A DNA stretch of 64,000 nucleotides, from positions 124,001 through 188,000 of the forward strand of contig NZ_VLTJ01000029.1 of the NCBI RefSeq assembly GCF_007558815.1, in the 5' to 3' direction. Under the pieces are notes generated by a model. The model saw nothing but the letters and a program-made list of their open reading frames with translations. It had not been told where the DNA came from and did not search any database. The DNA is from Verticiella sediminum. Lineage in GTDB: Bacteria; Pseudomonadota; Gammaproteobacteria; Burkholderiales; Burkholderiaceae_B. This document shows, one piece after another, positions 26,773-35,567 of this stretch. The position numbers and the translations under genes were made by a program. Position 1 is the first letter of the stretch, and each line of letters begins with the position of its first letter.

Positions 26773-27423
26773 TCAAGTGAGTGATTGGCCGGAATCCGGC
26801 CGGAACAACAGCTTGAGATAGCGATACAGGTGATCGATGCTGTCGGCCGCCACCGCTGCGCCGCCCGTGGCCTTGGCCAGGATAAAGGCGCCTTGCAGCA
26901 CCGCCTGTGTATGCAAGGCCAGTGATCGTGCGCTCCAGTCCGGCGACAGCCCGCGGCTGTCGAGCACTGCCTGGATGTCCGCTTCCAGCGTGGCGGCATG
27001 GCCGCTGATGCTGCGTTCGCAGGCGTCGCGAATGGCCGGGATGGCGTCGTAGGTCTCCTGCACCATCGTGCCGACCAGACAGGTGAATTCCGGCACCTCG
27101 CCCTGCAGCAGCTCCTTGCGCAAGGCCACATAGCCCAGGACGCGATCCAATGGGTCGGCATGCTCGTGAAACGGTGCCGCGGCAAAGAGCGCACCTGTCA
27201 CTTGCGACCAGTGGTCTGCCGCTGCGACGGCCAGCTCGTCCTTGCTCCTGAAGTGATGGAAGAACGCGCCCTTCGTCACGCCGGCGGCCCTGCAGAGATC
27301 GTCGACCGTGGTCGCCGCATACCCCTTGGCGCGAATGAGCGTCAGGGCCGCGTCGAGGAGTTTGGACTTGGCGTCCGGCTTTGTCGGGCTTCGGGGCACG
27401 GGAATCTCGTCTACGTCATACAT
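26773..27423 (-). CDS. TetR family transcriptional regulator
   Basis: A 216-residue TetR-type repressor. The N-terminal helix-turn-helix spans residues about 20-65 (LIRAKGYAATTVDDLCRAAG, then VTKGAFFHHFRSKDEL). The C-terminal ligand domain is all-helical, with Cys114 (in FTCLVG) and Cys135 as possible reactive thiols. A near-perfect palindrome overlaps its own start codon, so it very likely represses itself and the SRPBCC gene. The inducer is unknown; related regulators with this operator type respond to electrophiles or hydrophobic compounds. Confidence 0.9.
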   Translation of the reverse strand: MYDVDEIPVPRSPTKPDAKSKLLDAALTLIRAKGYAATTVDDLCRAAGVTKGAFFHHFRSKDELAVAAADHWSQVTGALFAAAPFHEHADPLDRVLGYVALRKELLQGEVPEFTCLVGTMVQETYDAIPAIRDACERSISGHAATLEADIQAVLDSRGLSPDWSARSLALHTQAVLQGAFILAKATGGAAVAADSIDHLYRYLKLLFRPDSGQSLT

Positions 27424-27439
27424 ACCAACTAGTCGGTAT
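27422..27439. promoter_or_regulatory. TetR-type palindromic operator over the tetR start
   Basis: The 18-base sequence ATACCAACTAGTCGGTAT is an inverted repeat with one mismatch per half (ATACCRAC / GTYGGTAT). It covers the first two bases of the TetR start codon on the minus strand and the bases just upstream. The symmetry, size and placement are those of a TetR-family autoregulatory site. It is 145 bases upstream of the divergent secreted-protein gene at 27584, which might also be affected. Confidence 0.75.
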
Positions 27440-27583
27440 CGTATCTGTGGTCACAGGAAACGTCAACAGGGTGCCGAAGAGCATCGGCGTGTTCTGAAGG
27501 TGTGGCAGCATAGTCCCCTTGCCGCTCCGATCGAGTTCACGGACGTTGACCGTCACCTTTCCGAACAACCAAGGAGGAGACAC

Positions 27584-27940
27584 GTGAAAGCCATTCGTTG
27601 CGCCAGCATCGCCTTGGCAATTGCAGGGACCTGCTCCCTGCCGGCGAACGCGCAGGACTACAACTATGTGCCTGGCTGGGCAAATACCCACAACCATCGT
27701 TACAAAGGCCAAGGCAACGGAGGGGAATGGTCGGCGAAAACCGAACTGTTCGCCAAATTGAGCGTCCGGGGGCCAGCGACGCAATGCACGCTGGAGAACC
27801 TGTCCGACGCCGACGGCAATGCCATCGTCAACCGGTATCGCCGCGAGGCTCGCAAGACCAACGAAACGACAGCGCTTCGGTCGGCGCATCAACAGGTTGA
27901 GATACATCATCGACAGTTGAAAGCGCGGGGAAAATGCTGA
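27584..27940 (+). CDS. Small secreted protein, unknown function
   Basis: A 118-residue product starting with GTG behind a textbook AAGGAGGAGA ribosome site. The first 22 residues (MKAIRCASIALAIAGTC, then SLPANA) form a Sec signal with cleavage before QDYNY. The mature part is about 95 residues, polar, with Trp-rich start (PGWANTHNHRYKG) and a basic C terminus ending in Cys. I recognise no family. It is divergent from the TetR gene and convergent with the 72-residue gene at 27994. Periplasmic location is inferred. Confidence 0.65.
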   Translation: MKAIRCASIALAIAGTCSLPANAQDYNYVPGWANTHNHRYKGQGNGGEWSAKTELFAKLSVRGPATQCTLENLSDADGNAIVNRYRREARKTNETTALRSAHQQVEIHHRQLKARGKC

Positions 27941-27993
27941 CCGCTCCCGCCGGCGACCGGCCCTGCGCGGCCGGCGCACCGGCGAACGCACCG

Positions 27994-28212
27994 TCACGCC
28001 GTGGTGGCGACCTCGCGCGCGGCGCGCTCGAACCAGCCTCGAACCGCCAGCCAATGAGAGTCACCATATAGCCGGCGGAATCGCTGCGCCTCTTCCGCCT
28101 GCTCGTCGTGCCAAACGCTCAGACGCCGAACCAGGTACTCCGACGTCAGCGCAATGCCGCATTCGACGGTTATGCAATGGCGCCATTGCTCATACGTCTC
28201 AGGAATCATCAT
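27994..28212 (-). CDS. 72-residue protein of unknown function next to zur
   Basis: The frame from ATG at 28212 gives 72 residues (MMIPETYEQWRHCITVECG and onward) with a single Cys pair (Cys13, Cys18), many Arg, Trp and Glu residues and a helical C-terminal half (SEEAQRF-type region, WLAVRGWFERAARE). No signal or membrane segment. The longer frame to 28311 starts inside the regulatory gap and lacks a ribosome site. It is divergent from zur and shares the 110-base gap holding the palindromic site, so it may belong to the same zinc regulon. Function unknown. Confidence 0.7.
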   Translation of the reverse strand: MMIPETYEQWRHCITVECGIALTSEYLVRRLSVWHDEQAEEAQRFRRLYGDSHWLAVRGWFERAAREVATTA

Positions 28213-28274
28213 GAACACCGTTCGTGGTGGAGATGTGGCTGCTCTCGGCCACGTTCTTGAATCCGTAAATGAGA

Positions 28275-28289
28275 TGATATAACATATCA
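28275..28289. promoter_or_regulatory. Probable Zur operator
   Basis: TGATATAACATATCA is a perfect inverted repeat (TGATAT, three-base centre, ATATCA) in the gap between the divergent 72-residue gene and zur. It resembles the AT-rich TGTTATA-type dyads bound by proteobacterial Zur. The genes that follow (zur, COG0523 GTPases, zinc-free bL36) are classic Zur targets, which supports the reading. The site is 34 bases ahead of the zur start and 63 bases from the divergent start. Confidence 0.75.
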
Positions 28290-28322
28290 ATCTATGATGG
28301 AGCGTTTTCACTCTGCCTGGCC

Positions 28323-28724
28323 ATGAGCGCTCACCGAAAACTGACAGCCAACCAGCAGCGCGTACTCGAAGCGCTACGCCAAGGCCCAGGCGCCCTGAGC
28401 GCCTATGCGCTCCTGGAACGTGCGGGGTTCAGTGGGCCGAGTCAGGTCTATCGCGCCTTGGACAAGCTGATGGGTCTGGGCCTGGTGCGCCGGCTGGAGA
28501 GTCTGAATGCCTACATCTGCTGTTCGGGGTCGGGCGCATGCCGCCCCACGGCATTCGCTATCTGCGACTGCTGCGGGCACATCGACGAGATGGTCGACGG
28601 GCCGCTTGCACAGTGCCTGCAATGCATGGCGAACCATCTCGATTTCAAGCTCGATCGGGCTGTCGTGGAGGTGCATGGCAGATGCTCGGCATGTGCCGCC
28701 CCAGGAAGCCCCGGGCACGACTGA
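28323..28724 (+). CDS. zur: Fur family transcriptional repressor, zinc-responsive type
   Basis: A 133-residue Fur-superfamily protein. The winged helix spans residues about 8-60 (LTANQQRVLEALRQG, then VYRALDKLMGLGLVRRLES). The structural zinc pairs are CDCCGHIDE (near 80) and CSACA (near 122). The N-terminal form, the CDCCG motif and the neighbours (COG0523 GTPases, bL36 paralogue) match Zur rather than Fur. It should repress this cluster when zinc is sufficient. A perfect dyad just upstream suggests autoregulation. Confidence 0.88.
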   Translation: MSAHRKLTANQQRVLEALRQGPGALSAYALLERAGFSGPSQVYRALDKLMGLGLVRRLESLNAYICCSGSGACRPTAFAICDCCGHIDEMVDGPLAQCLQCMANHLDFKLDRAVVEVHGRCSACAAPGSPGHD

Positions 28725-28772
28725 CGACCCCGTATCGGCTGCCCCCCCTGTAACGACAACGAATAGCGAACA

Positions 28773-29990
28773 ATGAAGACAGAAACTTTTTCGCAGCAGA
28801 AAAAGCTGCCCGTGACGGTCCTCTCCGGCTTTCTTGGCGCCGGCAAGACCACGCTCCTGAATCACATCCTCAACAACCGCGAAGGCCGGCGCGTGGCGGT
28901 CATCGTCAACGACATGTCCGAGGTCAACATCGACGCCGCGCTGGTGCGCGAGGGCGGCGCCGAATTGTCTCGCACCGATGAGAAGCTGGTGGAAATGAGC
29001 AATGGGTGCATCTGCTGCACGTTGCGCGAAGACCTGCTGCTGGAGGTAGACCGCTTGGCCAAGGAGGGCCGTTTCGATCAGCTCGTCATCGAATCTACCG
29101 GCATCTCCGAACCGCTGCCGGTGGCCGAGACTTTCACTTTCGAGGGCGAGGACGGCCGTAGCCTGAGTGAAGTGGCCCGGCTGGACACCATGGTGACGGT
29201 GGTCGACGCCTACAATTTCCTGCGCGACTACAGTTCGCGCGACAGCCTGCAAGACCGCGGGGAGTTCCTGGGCGAGGAAGACGAACGCACGGTCGTGGAC
29301 CTGCTGATCGAGCAGGTCGAATTCTGCGATGTCATCGTGCTCAATAAAGTGGACCTGATCACCGGGCAAGAGCGCGAACGGCTGATGGCCATCCTGCGCA
29401 AGCTGAACCCGCGGGCGCGAATCGAAATATCGGAATTCGGCCAGGTGCCGCTCGAGCGCGTGCTGGGTACCGGCCTGTTCGACTTCGACGAGGCTTCCAA
29501 GGCGCCAGGCTGGTTGAGGGAGCTGCGGGGCCAGCACACGCCGGAGACCGAGGAATACGGCATCCGCAGCTTTGCATACCGGGCGCGCCGTCCTTTCCAT
29601 CCGGAACGCTTCTTCGCCCTTGTGGAAAGCCCATGGCCGGGTGTGGTGCGGTCCAAGGGCTACTTCTGGCTGGCCAGCCATCCTGAACTGGCGGGCTCCT
29701 GGTCCCAGGCCGGTGCCGTGGCACGCCACGGTGCAGCAGGCTACTGGTGGGCGGCCATGCCGCCCGAGCGCTGGCCGCAAGACCCCGAGTATGTCGCCAT
29801 GATCCGCAAGAACTGGCATGACGGGGTCGGCGACGCCCGGCAGGAACTGGTTCTGATCGGCATGGACATGGACGAGGGAGCGCTGTGCGCCCGTCTCGAT
29901 TCCTGTCTGCTCACCGATGAAGAGATGGCACAGGGCCCTCACGTGTGGAAGACCTGGCACAACCCCTTTGCGAACTGGCCCCGATCCTGA
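28773..29990 (+). CDS. zigA: COG0523 GTPase, ZigA-type zinc metallochaperone
   Basis: A 405-residue G3E GTPase. The P-loop is GFLGAGKTT (19-27), the metal motif GCICC is at 78-82, the Walker B-like region is [14 protein letters not shown], and guanine specificity comes from LNKVDL. The C-terminal CobW domain has the His/Trp-rich segment [12 protein letters not shown]. In Zur regulons such proteins deliver zinc to key enzymes during starvation. It follows zur by 48 bases. The symbol is based on domain size and Zur context; the exact client is unknown. Confidence 0.85.
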   Translation: MKTETFSQQKKLPVTVLSGFLGAGKTTLLNHILNNREGRRVAVIVNDMSEVNIDAALVREGGAELSRTDEKLVEMSNGCICCTLREDLLLEVDRLAKEGRFDQLVIESTGISEPLPVAETFTFEGEDGRSLSEVARLDTMVTVVDAYNFLRDYSSRDSLQDRGEFLGEEDERTVVDLLIEQVEFCDVIVLNKVDLITGQERERLMAILRKLNPRARIEISEFGQVPLERVLGTGLFDFDEASKAPGWLRELRGQHTPETEEYGIRSFAYRARRPFHPERFFALVESPWPGVVRSKGYFWLASHPELAGSWSQAGAVARHGAAGYWWAAMPPERWPQDPEYVAMIRKNWHDGVGDARQELVLIGMDMDEGALCARLDSCLLTDEEMAQGPHVWKTWHNPFANWPRS

Positions 29991-30124
29991 CGCGTTTCTC
30001 ATGCTCCGAAGCCAGCCTTTGTCGGCCCGATCGACCGAACTTCGCGTACCTACGTTCGCCACCTGGAAAGCCTGCATCCCCATGATGCGGTGGCCTGGGC
30101 CGCCGCCTCAGAGAGTGTCTCCCT

Positions 30125-31240
30125 ATGAGTTCCGAACTGATTCCCGTCACGCTGCTCACCGGCTTTCTGGGCAGCGGCAAGACCACGGTGCTCAACCACC
30201 TCGTCCGGCAACCGGAACTGGCCGACGCGCTGGTCATCATCAACGAGTTCGGTCAGATGCCGCTGGACCACAGGCTCGTGGCCCACAGCACCGAAAACCT
30301 GGTGATGGAAATGAGCAGCGGGTGCCTATGCTGCACTGTCCGCGGCGATCTGGTCAAGACGCTGCGCGACATCGTCTGGCGTTTCTCTCGCAATGGGCAG
30401 CGGCAGTTCCGTCGCGTGTTGATCGAAACTACCGGCCTGGCCGATCCGGCCCCCATCGTCCACACGCTGATGACGCATCCACAGGTCGCGAGCCGCTATC
30501 GCCTGGACGGCATCGTCACGACGCTGGATCTGGCGACCGGCGAACAGGCGCTGAACAAGCACCCTGAGGCCGTGCGGCAAGCCGCCATCGCAGACTGCCT
30601 GCTGCTCACCAAGGCCGACCTGGTCGACGACGATGCGCGGCATGCGCTCCTGCGCCGGCTCGACGGCATCAATCCAGCCGCGCCGCGCTGGGAGGCCCGC
30701 CACGGCGACATCGCCGCATCCAAGGTACTGGACCTGGGACTGTTCTCCACCGACGGGAAATCGCCCGACGTCGAGCGGTGGCTGCGTGAGGAGGCCTACA
30801 CGGGCAACGCCCATGAGCATGCCCATGAGCATCACGGCACCGACGGACAGAACGATGGCCACGGAGCGCACGGCGATCACGACCATGGCCACCATCATGA
30901 CGTCAACCGCCATGATGATCACATCCGGGCGTTCTGCTTTTCGATCGACCTCCCCATGCGCGAGGAAATCTTCTCAGCCTGGATGGAGGTACCGCTCGGC
31001 TTCGTGGGCAGCAACATCCTGCGCATCAAGGGCATTCTGAACATCGAAGGCAGCGCCGGGCCTGTCGCCATCCATGGCGTACAGCACATCTTTCACCCGC
31101 CCACGACCTTGCCGGCGTGGCCCGATGACGACCGGCGTTCCCGTCTGGTGTTCATTACGCAGGATGTCGGCAGACAGGTCATCGAGGAGACGTTCAAAGC
31201 CCTCGATGGCCATCTGCCACAACCTTGGGAGGCGACATGA
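30125..31240 (+). CDS. COG0523 GTPase with histidine-rich insertion
   Basis: A 371-residue G3E GTPase, a paralogue of the preceding gene. P-loop GFLGSGKTT (13-21), metal motif GCLCC (66-70), ETTGLADPAP, and LTKADL for guanine. Residues 230-266 hold about 14 histidines mixed with Asp and Gly (for example HEHAHEHH, HGDHDHGHHH), a probable zinc store or relay, ahead of the CobW C-terminal domain. Having two divergent COG0523 proteins suggests different clients. It lies 134 bases after zigA; its stop overlaps the next small frame (ATGA). Confidence 0.88.
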   Translation: MSSELIPVTLLTGFLGSGKTTVLNHLVRQPELADALVIINEFGQMPLDHRLVAHSTENLVMEMSSGCLCCTVRGDLVKTLRDIVWRFSRNGQRQFRRVLIETTGLADPAPIVHTLMTHPQVASRYRLDGIVTTLDLATGEQALNKHPEAVRQAAIADCLLLTKADLVDDDARHALLRRLDGINPAAPRWEARHGDIAASKVLDLGLFSTDGKSPDVERWLREEAYTGNAHEHAHEHHGTDGQNDGHGAHGDHDHGHHHDVNRHDDHIRAFCFSIDLPMREEIFSAWMEVPLGFVGSNILRIKGILNIEGSAGPVAIHGVQHIFHPPTTLPAWPDDDRRSRLVFITQDVGRQVIEETFKALDGHLPQPWEAT

Positions 31241-31371
31241 AAAGTGCGCACATCCATCTGGGCAACGCGCTATTGATCCGCGGACTACTGAAGCAAGCAC
31301 CCCGCGAAGCGATCCGGCTGGCGCACGAGCCCTATTCCACCCATCCCGGCGCCGAGATCGAAACACGATGA
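31237..31371 (+). CDS. Possible 44-residue protein coupled to the COG0523 gene
   Basis: An ATG overlapping the GTPase stop (ATGA) opens a 44-codon frame ([20 protein letters not shown] and onward) ending at TGA 31371. GGGAGG lies eight bases ahead, a good ribosome site. The product has four histidines (residues 5, 7, 30, 36), an amphipathic helix and no cysteine. I recognise no family. The coupling and ribosome site favour translation; the short length leaves doubt. Confidence 0.45.
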   Translation: MKSAHIHLGNALLIRGLLKQAPREAIRLAHEPYSTHPGAEIETR

Positions 31372-31414
31372 ATTCCTCCTGTTGATTCTCAACCCTGCTC
31401 GAAAGGAGCCTTCC

Positions 31415-31561
31415 GTGAAAGTCCTCTCCTCGCTGAAAGACGCCAAGACCCGCCATCGCGATTGCCAGGTCGTGCGCCGGCGCGGCCGCATCTATGTCAT
31501 CTGCAAATCGAACCCGCGCTTCAAGGCCCGCCAGGGCGGCGCCAAGAGCAAGAAGGCGTAA
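31415..31561 (+). CDS. ykgO: Zinc-independent ribosomal protein bL36 paralogue
   Basis: A 48-residue bL36 of the C-minus type. It starts with GTG behind GGAG and reads [20 protein letters not shown], then [13 protein letters not shown]. The zinc-binding form has a Cys-x-x-Cys start plus Cys and His; here only the second and third cysteines remain, exactly as in E. coli YkgO. It replaces the zinc-bearing bL36 in ribosomes when zinc is scarce, freeing metal. Its place inside this cluster strongly supports Zur control. Confidence 0.9.
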   Translation: MKVLSSLKDAKTRHRDCQVVRRRGRIYVICKSNPRFKARQGGAKSKKA

Positions 31562-32682
31562 TGCATCGCCTGGACGTTGCAATCGTGGGCGCCGGCGCAG
31601 CCGGCATCGGCATGGCCCTGGCCTTGCAGAAAGTGCCGGGGCTGAAGTTCGGTGTGCTGGAAGCCGGTCGCGTGGGCGAGTCGTTCCGGCGCTGGCCAGC
31701 GCAGGCGCGCTTCATCACGCCGTCCTTTCACAGCAATCCTTTCGGCCTGGCCGATCTCAATGCCGTGAACGAGCCGAGTTCGCCGGCGATCCACACGGGC
31801 GCCGAGCACCCTGGCGGCGCCCAGTACGCCGAATACCTGACCTTTATCGCCAAGGGGCATGAACTTCCCATCGCCAAGGATTGCAAGGTCGAGGCGGTCG
31901 GGGCGGTGCCGGGAGGCGGCTTCATCCTGGAGACCCCAAAGGGCAGGCTGCGGGCCGGCTTCTTGATCTGGGCCACGGGAGAATTCCAGTTTCCGGACCT
32001 GGCACCCTTCCCCGGTGCGCAGTGGTGCGCGCATTACGCGCAGGTCGCTGACTGGACAAGCTTCAAGGCCGGCCGCTACGCGGTGATCGGCGGCTACGAG
32101 AGCGGCGTGGACGCGGCCGTCAACCTGGTCAAGCTCGGGCGCAAGGTCCGGCTGCTCGTGCGCAAGTCGACATGGGATCCGCAAGGTCCGCATGACCCGA
32201 GCCTGTCGCTCTCGCCCTACAGCCGGCAACGGCTCTACGAGGCGATCGATACGGGCCGGCTGGAGATCGTCTTCGGCGTGGACGTGATCGGTGTCACGCA
32301 GAACCAGGGCGGCGGCTTCCGTATCCACGCGGGCGACGGCCGGTACTGGGACGAGAAGCAGGCCCCGATTCTGGGGACCGGGTTTCTAAAGGGCGGCGGC
32401 GTGCAGCAAATCGCCGAGCTTTGGGACTGGGACGACGACGGCCGCGTGGTGCTGTCCGAGGCCGACGAATCGACGATCACGCCGGGTCTGTTCCTGGTCG
32501 GCCCCCAGGTGCGTCACGATAAGCGGATCTACTGCTTCATCTACAAGTTCCGCCAGCGCTTTGGCCTGATCGCCCAAGGCATCGCCCAATGCCTAGACCT
32601 CGACACCAGCGCCTTGCACACTGGTGCCGGCGCGTGGGGTCCCTTCGGCAACGGCGAATGCTGCGAGGGCTGCGAATGCTGA
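31561..32682 (+). CDS. FAD/NAD(P)-dependent oxidoreductase with Cys-rich tail
   Basis: A 373-residue flavoprotein. The FAD fold is DVAIVGAGAAGIGMALAL (5-22); a second dinucleotide fold reads AVIGGYESGVDAAVNL near residue 178, the two-fold layout of flavin monooxygenase/thioredoxin-reductase-like enzymes. The C terminus ends in ECCEGCEC, five cysteines... in a seven-to-eight-residue acidic run, an unusual probable metal or thiol site. Its ATG shares a base with the bL36 stop. No redox CxxC is seen between the folds. Its role in zinc starvation is unknown; reduction or release of bound metal is one possibility. Confidence 0.8.
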   Translation: MHRLDVAIVGAGAAGIGMALALQKVPGLKFGVLEAGRVGESFRRWPAQARFITPSFHSNPFGLADLNAVNEPSSPAIHTGAEHPGGAQYAEYLTFIAKGHELPIAKDCKVEAVGAVPGGGFILETPKGRLRAGFLIWATGEFQFPDLAPFPGAQWCAHYAQVADWTSFKAGRYAVIGGYESGVDAAVNLVKLGRKVRLLVRKSTWDPQGPHDPSLSLSPYSRQRLYEAIDTGRLEIVFGVDVIGVTQNQGGGFRIHAGDGRYWDEKQAPILGTGFLKGGGVQQIAELWDWDDDGRVVLSEADESTITPGLFLVGPQVRHDKRIYCFIYKFRQRFGLIAQGIAQCLDLDTSALHTGAGAWGPFGNGECCEGCEC

Positions 32683-33707
32683 CCGCTCTCAAGCGCATCG
32701 TCCGTTCGTCCTGGATTTCCGTACTGCTGATCGCCGGCATCGTCGCCGGCGCGGTCATCGGCCACATGTGGCCTGCAGCAGGCGAACTGCTGGGCAGCCG
32801 CGTGGATGCCACCCTGCTGGTGCTGGTCACGCTGCTTTTCTTCGGCGTGCGCTTCGAAGCCATCGTACGCGCCTGGGGCAACCTGCGGTTCCTGGGTCTG
32901 ACGCTGCTTGCCACCTACGTTCTCGTCCCGGCCATCGGCTATGCCATCGCCTCGGTCGTGCTCGCGGCGCACCCCTTGTTCATGGTGGGGCTGGTGATCT
33001 ATTTCATGTCGCCCTGCACGGACTGGTTCCTGGGCTTCACCCGGCTGGCGCACGGGAATGTCGCCTTGGGTACGGCCCTCATCCCGATCAACATGGTCGT
33101 GCAGCTCCTGCTGTACCCGGTCTACCTGCACCTCTTCACGCGCGGCCCCGTCGAGGTCGACGCCGGGATCATCGGCAATACGCTGCTGCACTGGTTTCTC
33201 GCGCCCCTGGCCGTGGCCGTCCTGGCCCATTACGGCCTGCGCCGGCTGGTGGGCACGCAACGGTTCGGCCGGCTGCTGCACCGCGTAGACCAGGCCGTTC
33301 CCTGGGTAATCGCGCTGCTGGTCATGGAGATCTTCGCCGCCAACATCGCCGTCATCCTCGAACACCGCAGCGTCTTCACCTGGGTCCTGCTGGGCGTCTT
33401 CATTTTCTTCGTCTTCACCTATTTTCTCGGCGAAGGCATCAGCCGGCTGGGCCGGCTCGCCTATCCCGAACACGCCCTGCTCACGATGAGCATCGCTGCC
33501 CGAAATGCACCGCTGATGCTGGCAGTGACCATGGCGGCCCTGCCTGGCCAGCCGCTGATCTATGCGGCGCTGGTCATCGGCATGCTGGTGGAGTTCCCTC
33601 ATCTGACCGTGCTGCAACGCGTGCTGCTCGATCGGCGAGAGCGCGGAACATCCGGATGCCATGCTGGCCATGGCACCAGCGCTCATGAAGGAGCCCGAAA
33701 TGGGTGA
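32676..33707 (+). CDS. ACR3/bile-acid-sodium-symporter (SBF) superfamily permease
   Basis: A 343-residue membrane protein with about ten helices and the ACR3-like motif [18 protein letters not shown] (near residues 109-126), whose Cys-Thr matches the conserved cysteine of arsenite permeases. The C-terminal [11 protein letters not shown] is the second inverted-repeat motif of the BASS fold. The C-terminal tail is His-rich and soluble. It overlaps the flavoprotein gene by seven bases, so the two are coupled. In a Zur cluster it may move a metal complex or a chelator rather than arsenite; no ars genes are present. Confidence 0.8.
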   Translation: MLTALKRIVRSSWISVLLIAGIVAGAVIGHMWPAAGELLGSRVDATLLVLVTLLFFGVRFEAIVRAWGNLRFLGLTLLATYVLVPAIGYAIASVVLAAHPLFMVGLVIYFMSPCTDWFLGFTRLAHGNVALGTALIPINMVVQLLLYPVYLHLFTRGPVEVDAGIIGNTLLHWFLAPLAVAVLAHYGLRRLVGTQRFGRLLHRVDQAVPWVIALLVMEIFAANIAVILEHRSVFTWVLLGVFIFFVFTYFLGEGISRLGRLAYPEHALLTMSIAARNAPLMLAVTMAALPGQPLIYAALVIGMLVEFPHLTVLQRVLLDRRERGTSGCHAGHGTSAHEGARNG

Positions 33708-33880
33708 AGACCAAAGCATTGCCGGCCGGCTGGCGCGTCGTGACGATGATGTGCGGGCACATCGTCGTGCGGGAGGATATTTTGGTGGGACAATCGCTGG
33801 GTGGCCCCTCCAGTTCCTGCAGGCGCCACCACCAAAGTGCGACGGGCCTTTCCGGCCGCCGCCACAGCCGGGAGCACATC

Positions 33881-34324
33881 ATGAGCGATGCGGGTGAACT
33901 GAAACGCGCGGGGCTGAAGGCGACGCTGCCCCGGCTGCGGATATTGGATCTCTTTGAAGAGACGGACCAACGGCACCTGTCGGCCGACGACGTATACCGC
34001 CTTCTGCTGGAGAAAGATGTCGAGATAGGGTTGGCCACCGTTTACCGTGTCTTGACCCAGTTGCAGCATGCCGGCTTGCTCAAACATGCTCGCTTTGACG
34101 CCGGCAAGGCCGTCTACGAGCTCGACGACGGCGAGCATCACGACCATCTCGTCTGTACCGACTGTGGTCGGGTACAAGAGTTTCACGACGAGGTGATCGA
34201 ACAGTATCAGCACCGGACAGCCAGGCGGCTGGGCTTCGAGCTGGGCGACCACACGCTGATTCTCTATGGCCGATGCACCAGCACCGATTGCAAGCACCGC
34301 GCTGCCACCAGGACAGCAAGATAA
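33881..34324 (+). CDS. Fur family transcriptional regulator, Fur-like paralogue
   Basis: A 147-residue protein very like ferric uptake regulators: [17 protein letters not shown] (winged-helix start), [28 protein letters not shown], the metal segment [16 protein letters not shown], and a C-terminal CTSTDC pair. It differs from the zur product at 28323 in these residues. GGGAG precedes the ATG; a 173-base gap separates it from the permease. It may be the main Fur or a second copy; alone in this window I cannot tell. It ends the zinc cluster. Confidence 0.85.
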   Translation: MSDAGELKRAGLKATLPRLRILDLFEETDQRHLSADDVYRLLLEKDVEIGLATVYRVLTQLQHAGLLKHARFDAGKAVYELDDGEHHDHLVCTDCGRVQEFHDEVIEQYQHRTARRLGFELGDHTLILYGRCTSTDCKHRAATRTAR

Positions 34325-34459
34325 TGACTCGAGACCACACCCCTTCGCCAGCAGCAGACGCCTCCGATGGCAGTGCCAAGTTCTGGAGACGAGAGAGGGC
34401 GGGCTTCGTGCGGGTCGGCCGGCCGCCCACTCGTCCGATCGACGCGTCGTGCCCGGGCG

Positions 34460-35215
34460 CTAACCGCTGAGCCGCCCCCGGATCAGAGAGGAAAAATCGG
34501 CCCGGCTGAAGGTCACCGTCTTGTCCGTGTAGTAGTTGGCTCGCTCGAACTGCTTTGGGCCGACGGCTTTCTGGCTTTCGACCGCAGCAACGACAAATGC
34601 AGACCGCTTCTCCACTTGATAGCGCATGTGGATGAGTTCGGCTTCCAAGAGGCGCTGGATGCCGGTGGCGACAATAACGATCAGGGGCACGGGCGCTTCA
34701 ACGACGTGATCCGCGACAAAATTTCCCGCAATCGGAAGCGGTACGTCCACGGCATGCTCATAGCCCGTGCCCGCAACAGCGTCCGAGACGGATCGCGCCA
34801 CCGCTGCCTTGAACTCGCTCACTTTCCTAGGTGGACGCGAAGTGGCCAGCGCGTAGAGTTGCTGAGCCGCTTCGGCAACCCGAAAGATCAATATAGGGAT
34901 CAAGCGTTCATCGACCGCTTTCGCGCCCAGCACCTCGTCGTCCCGCATCTGCACCGCACCGCTTTCGGAAAGTTCCTCCACCCAGCGCTTCACTGCCTCG
35001 GAATCGACATCGCCGTCGGCCATGCTTGCGTACAAACAAGCTTCGCCATTCTCGTCGACCTCGAAGTGCTCGTCCCGCGGCCGAACCCGAACCACGATGT
35101 GATCACCTGAACCCGAATATTGCATGGGCGTCACTATTCGCTGCACACCCGCCTCGTCCTGGTGCACTTCAAATAGCGAGCAAATCGCCCGTCGCAGGTC
35201 GGTGGTCAGCTCCAT
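34460..35215 (-). CDS. DUF1828-domain protein, accessory
   Basis: A 251-residue protein. Residues about 20-110 resemble DUF1828 (PMQYSGSGDHIVVRV, then FEVDENGEA), and the C-terminal half resembles the companion DUF1829 region; both are of unknown function and often found on mobile DNA. The base composition is visibly less GC-rich than flanking genes. It starts ten bases inside the end of the frameshifted gene upstream, so the two belonged to one unit. No catalytic motif is evident. Confidence 0.65.
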   Translation of the reverse strand: MELTTDLRRAICSLFEVHQDEAGVQRIVTPMQYSGSGDHIVVRVRPRDEHFEVDENGEACLYASMADGDVDSEAVKRWVEELSESGAVQMRDDEVLGAKAVDERLIPILIFRVAEAAQQLYALATSRPPRKVSEFKAAVARSVSDAVAGTGYEHAVDVPLPIAGNFVADHVVEAPVPLIVIVATGIQRLLEAELIHMRYQVEKRSAFVVAAVESQKAVGPKQFERANYYTDKTVTFSRADFSSLIRGRLSG

Positions 35216-35567
35216 AGCGGCTTCTGGTCAGGAGACCCATCCTTTGAAATTCGAATATCGCAGGCTCGGCAGAAGATCTCTATCAATGCCATCCGGCCAG
35301 CCTCCTTTCGAGGTTCCAGCCGAGAGTCGGTTTCCATCGCCAACTCTCGACACCGGGTGAGCATGCGGCCGTGTAGCCTTCCGCAGATCCGCATGGCGTA
35401 ACACAGCGGCACCCCTTGTGGCTTGGATGCCAGTGAAACTCGAACAGAGTCCGCATCTGTCGATCAGCCCTGACTTCCACCAAGTATGCGTAGAACGCGG
35501 AATCGCTCAATATCTCACCGTCGCGCCAAACGAAAAGTACCGAATGACGATTAGAAACGGAAATCAT
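35206..35567 (-). pseudogene. Frameshifted accessory gene, unknown function
   Basis: Two overlapping minus-strand frames read as one protein. The first (from ATG 35567) gives MISVSNRHSVLFVWRDG and onward through LFEFHWHPSHKG, CVTPC and SPGV. The second continues with ELAMETDSRLEPRKEAG, then IEIFCRACDIRIS to the TGA at 35206. Inserting one base near 35348 joins them smoothly. Conserved-looking His, Trp and two Cys pairs are split by the shift. It is either a real frameshift mutation, a sequencing error or programmed slippage; no slippery run is seen. A shorter downstream start at 35292 with AAGGAGG could still make a 28-residue remnant. Confidence 0.6.

Noticed and set aside
26086-26784. A 232-codon plus-strand frame
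   Set aside because: Mostly antisense of the SRPBCC gene with an unlikely Arg/Gly-rich start.
32676-33707. Arsenite resistance permease
   Set aside because: The fold fits, but there is no ars gene and the gene is coupled to a zinc-starvation cluster.
33700-33897. A 65-codon frame in the gap before the Fur-like gene
   Set aside because: No ribosome site, Pro/Gly/Arg-rich, overlaps the Fur-like start; better read as promoter region.
34324-34470. A 48-codon frame overlapping the Fur-like stop
   Set aside because: TAATG overlap noted, but low-complexity, no motif, and runs into the accessory gene; not convincing.
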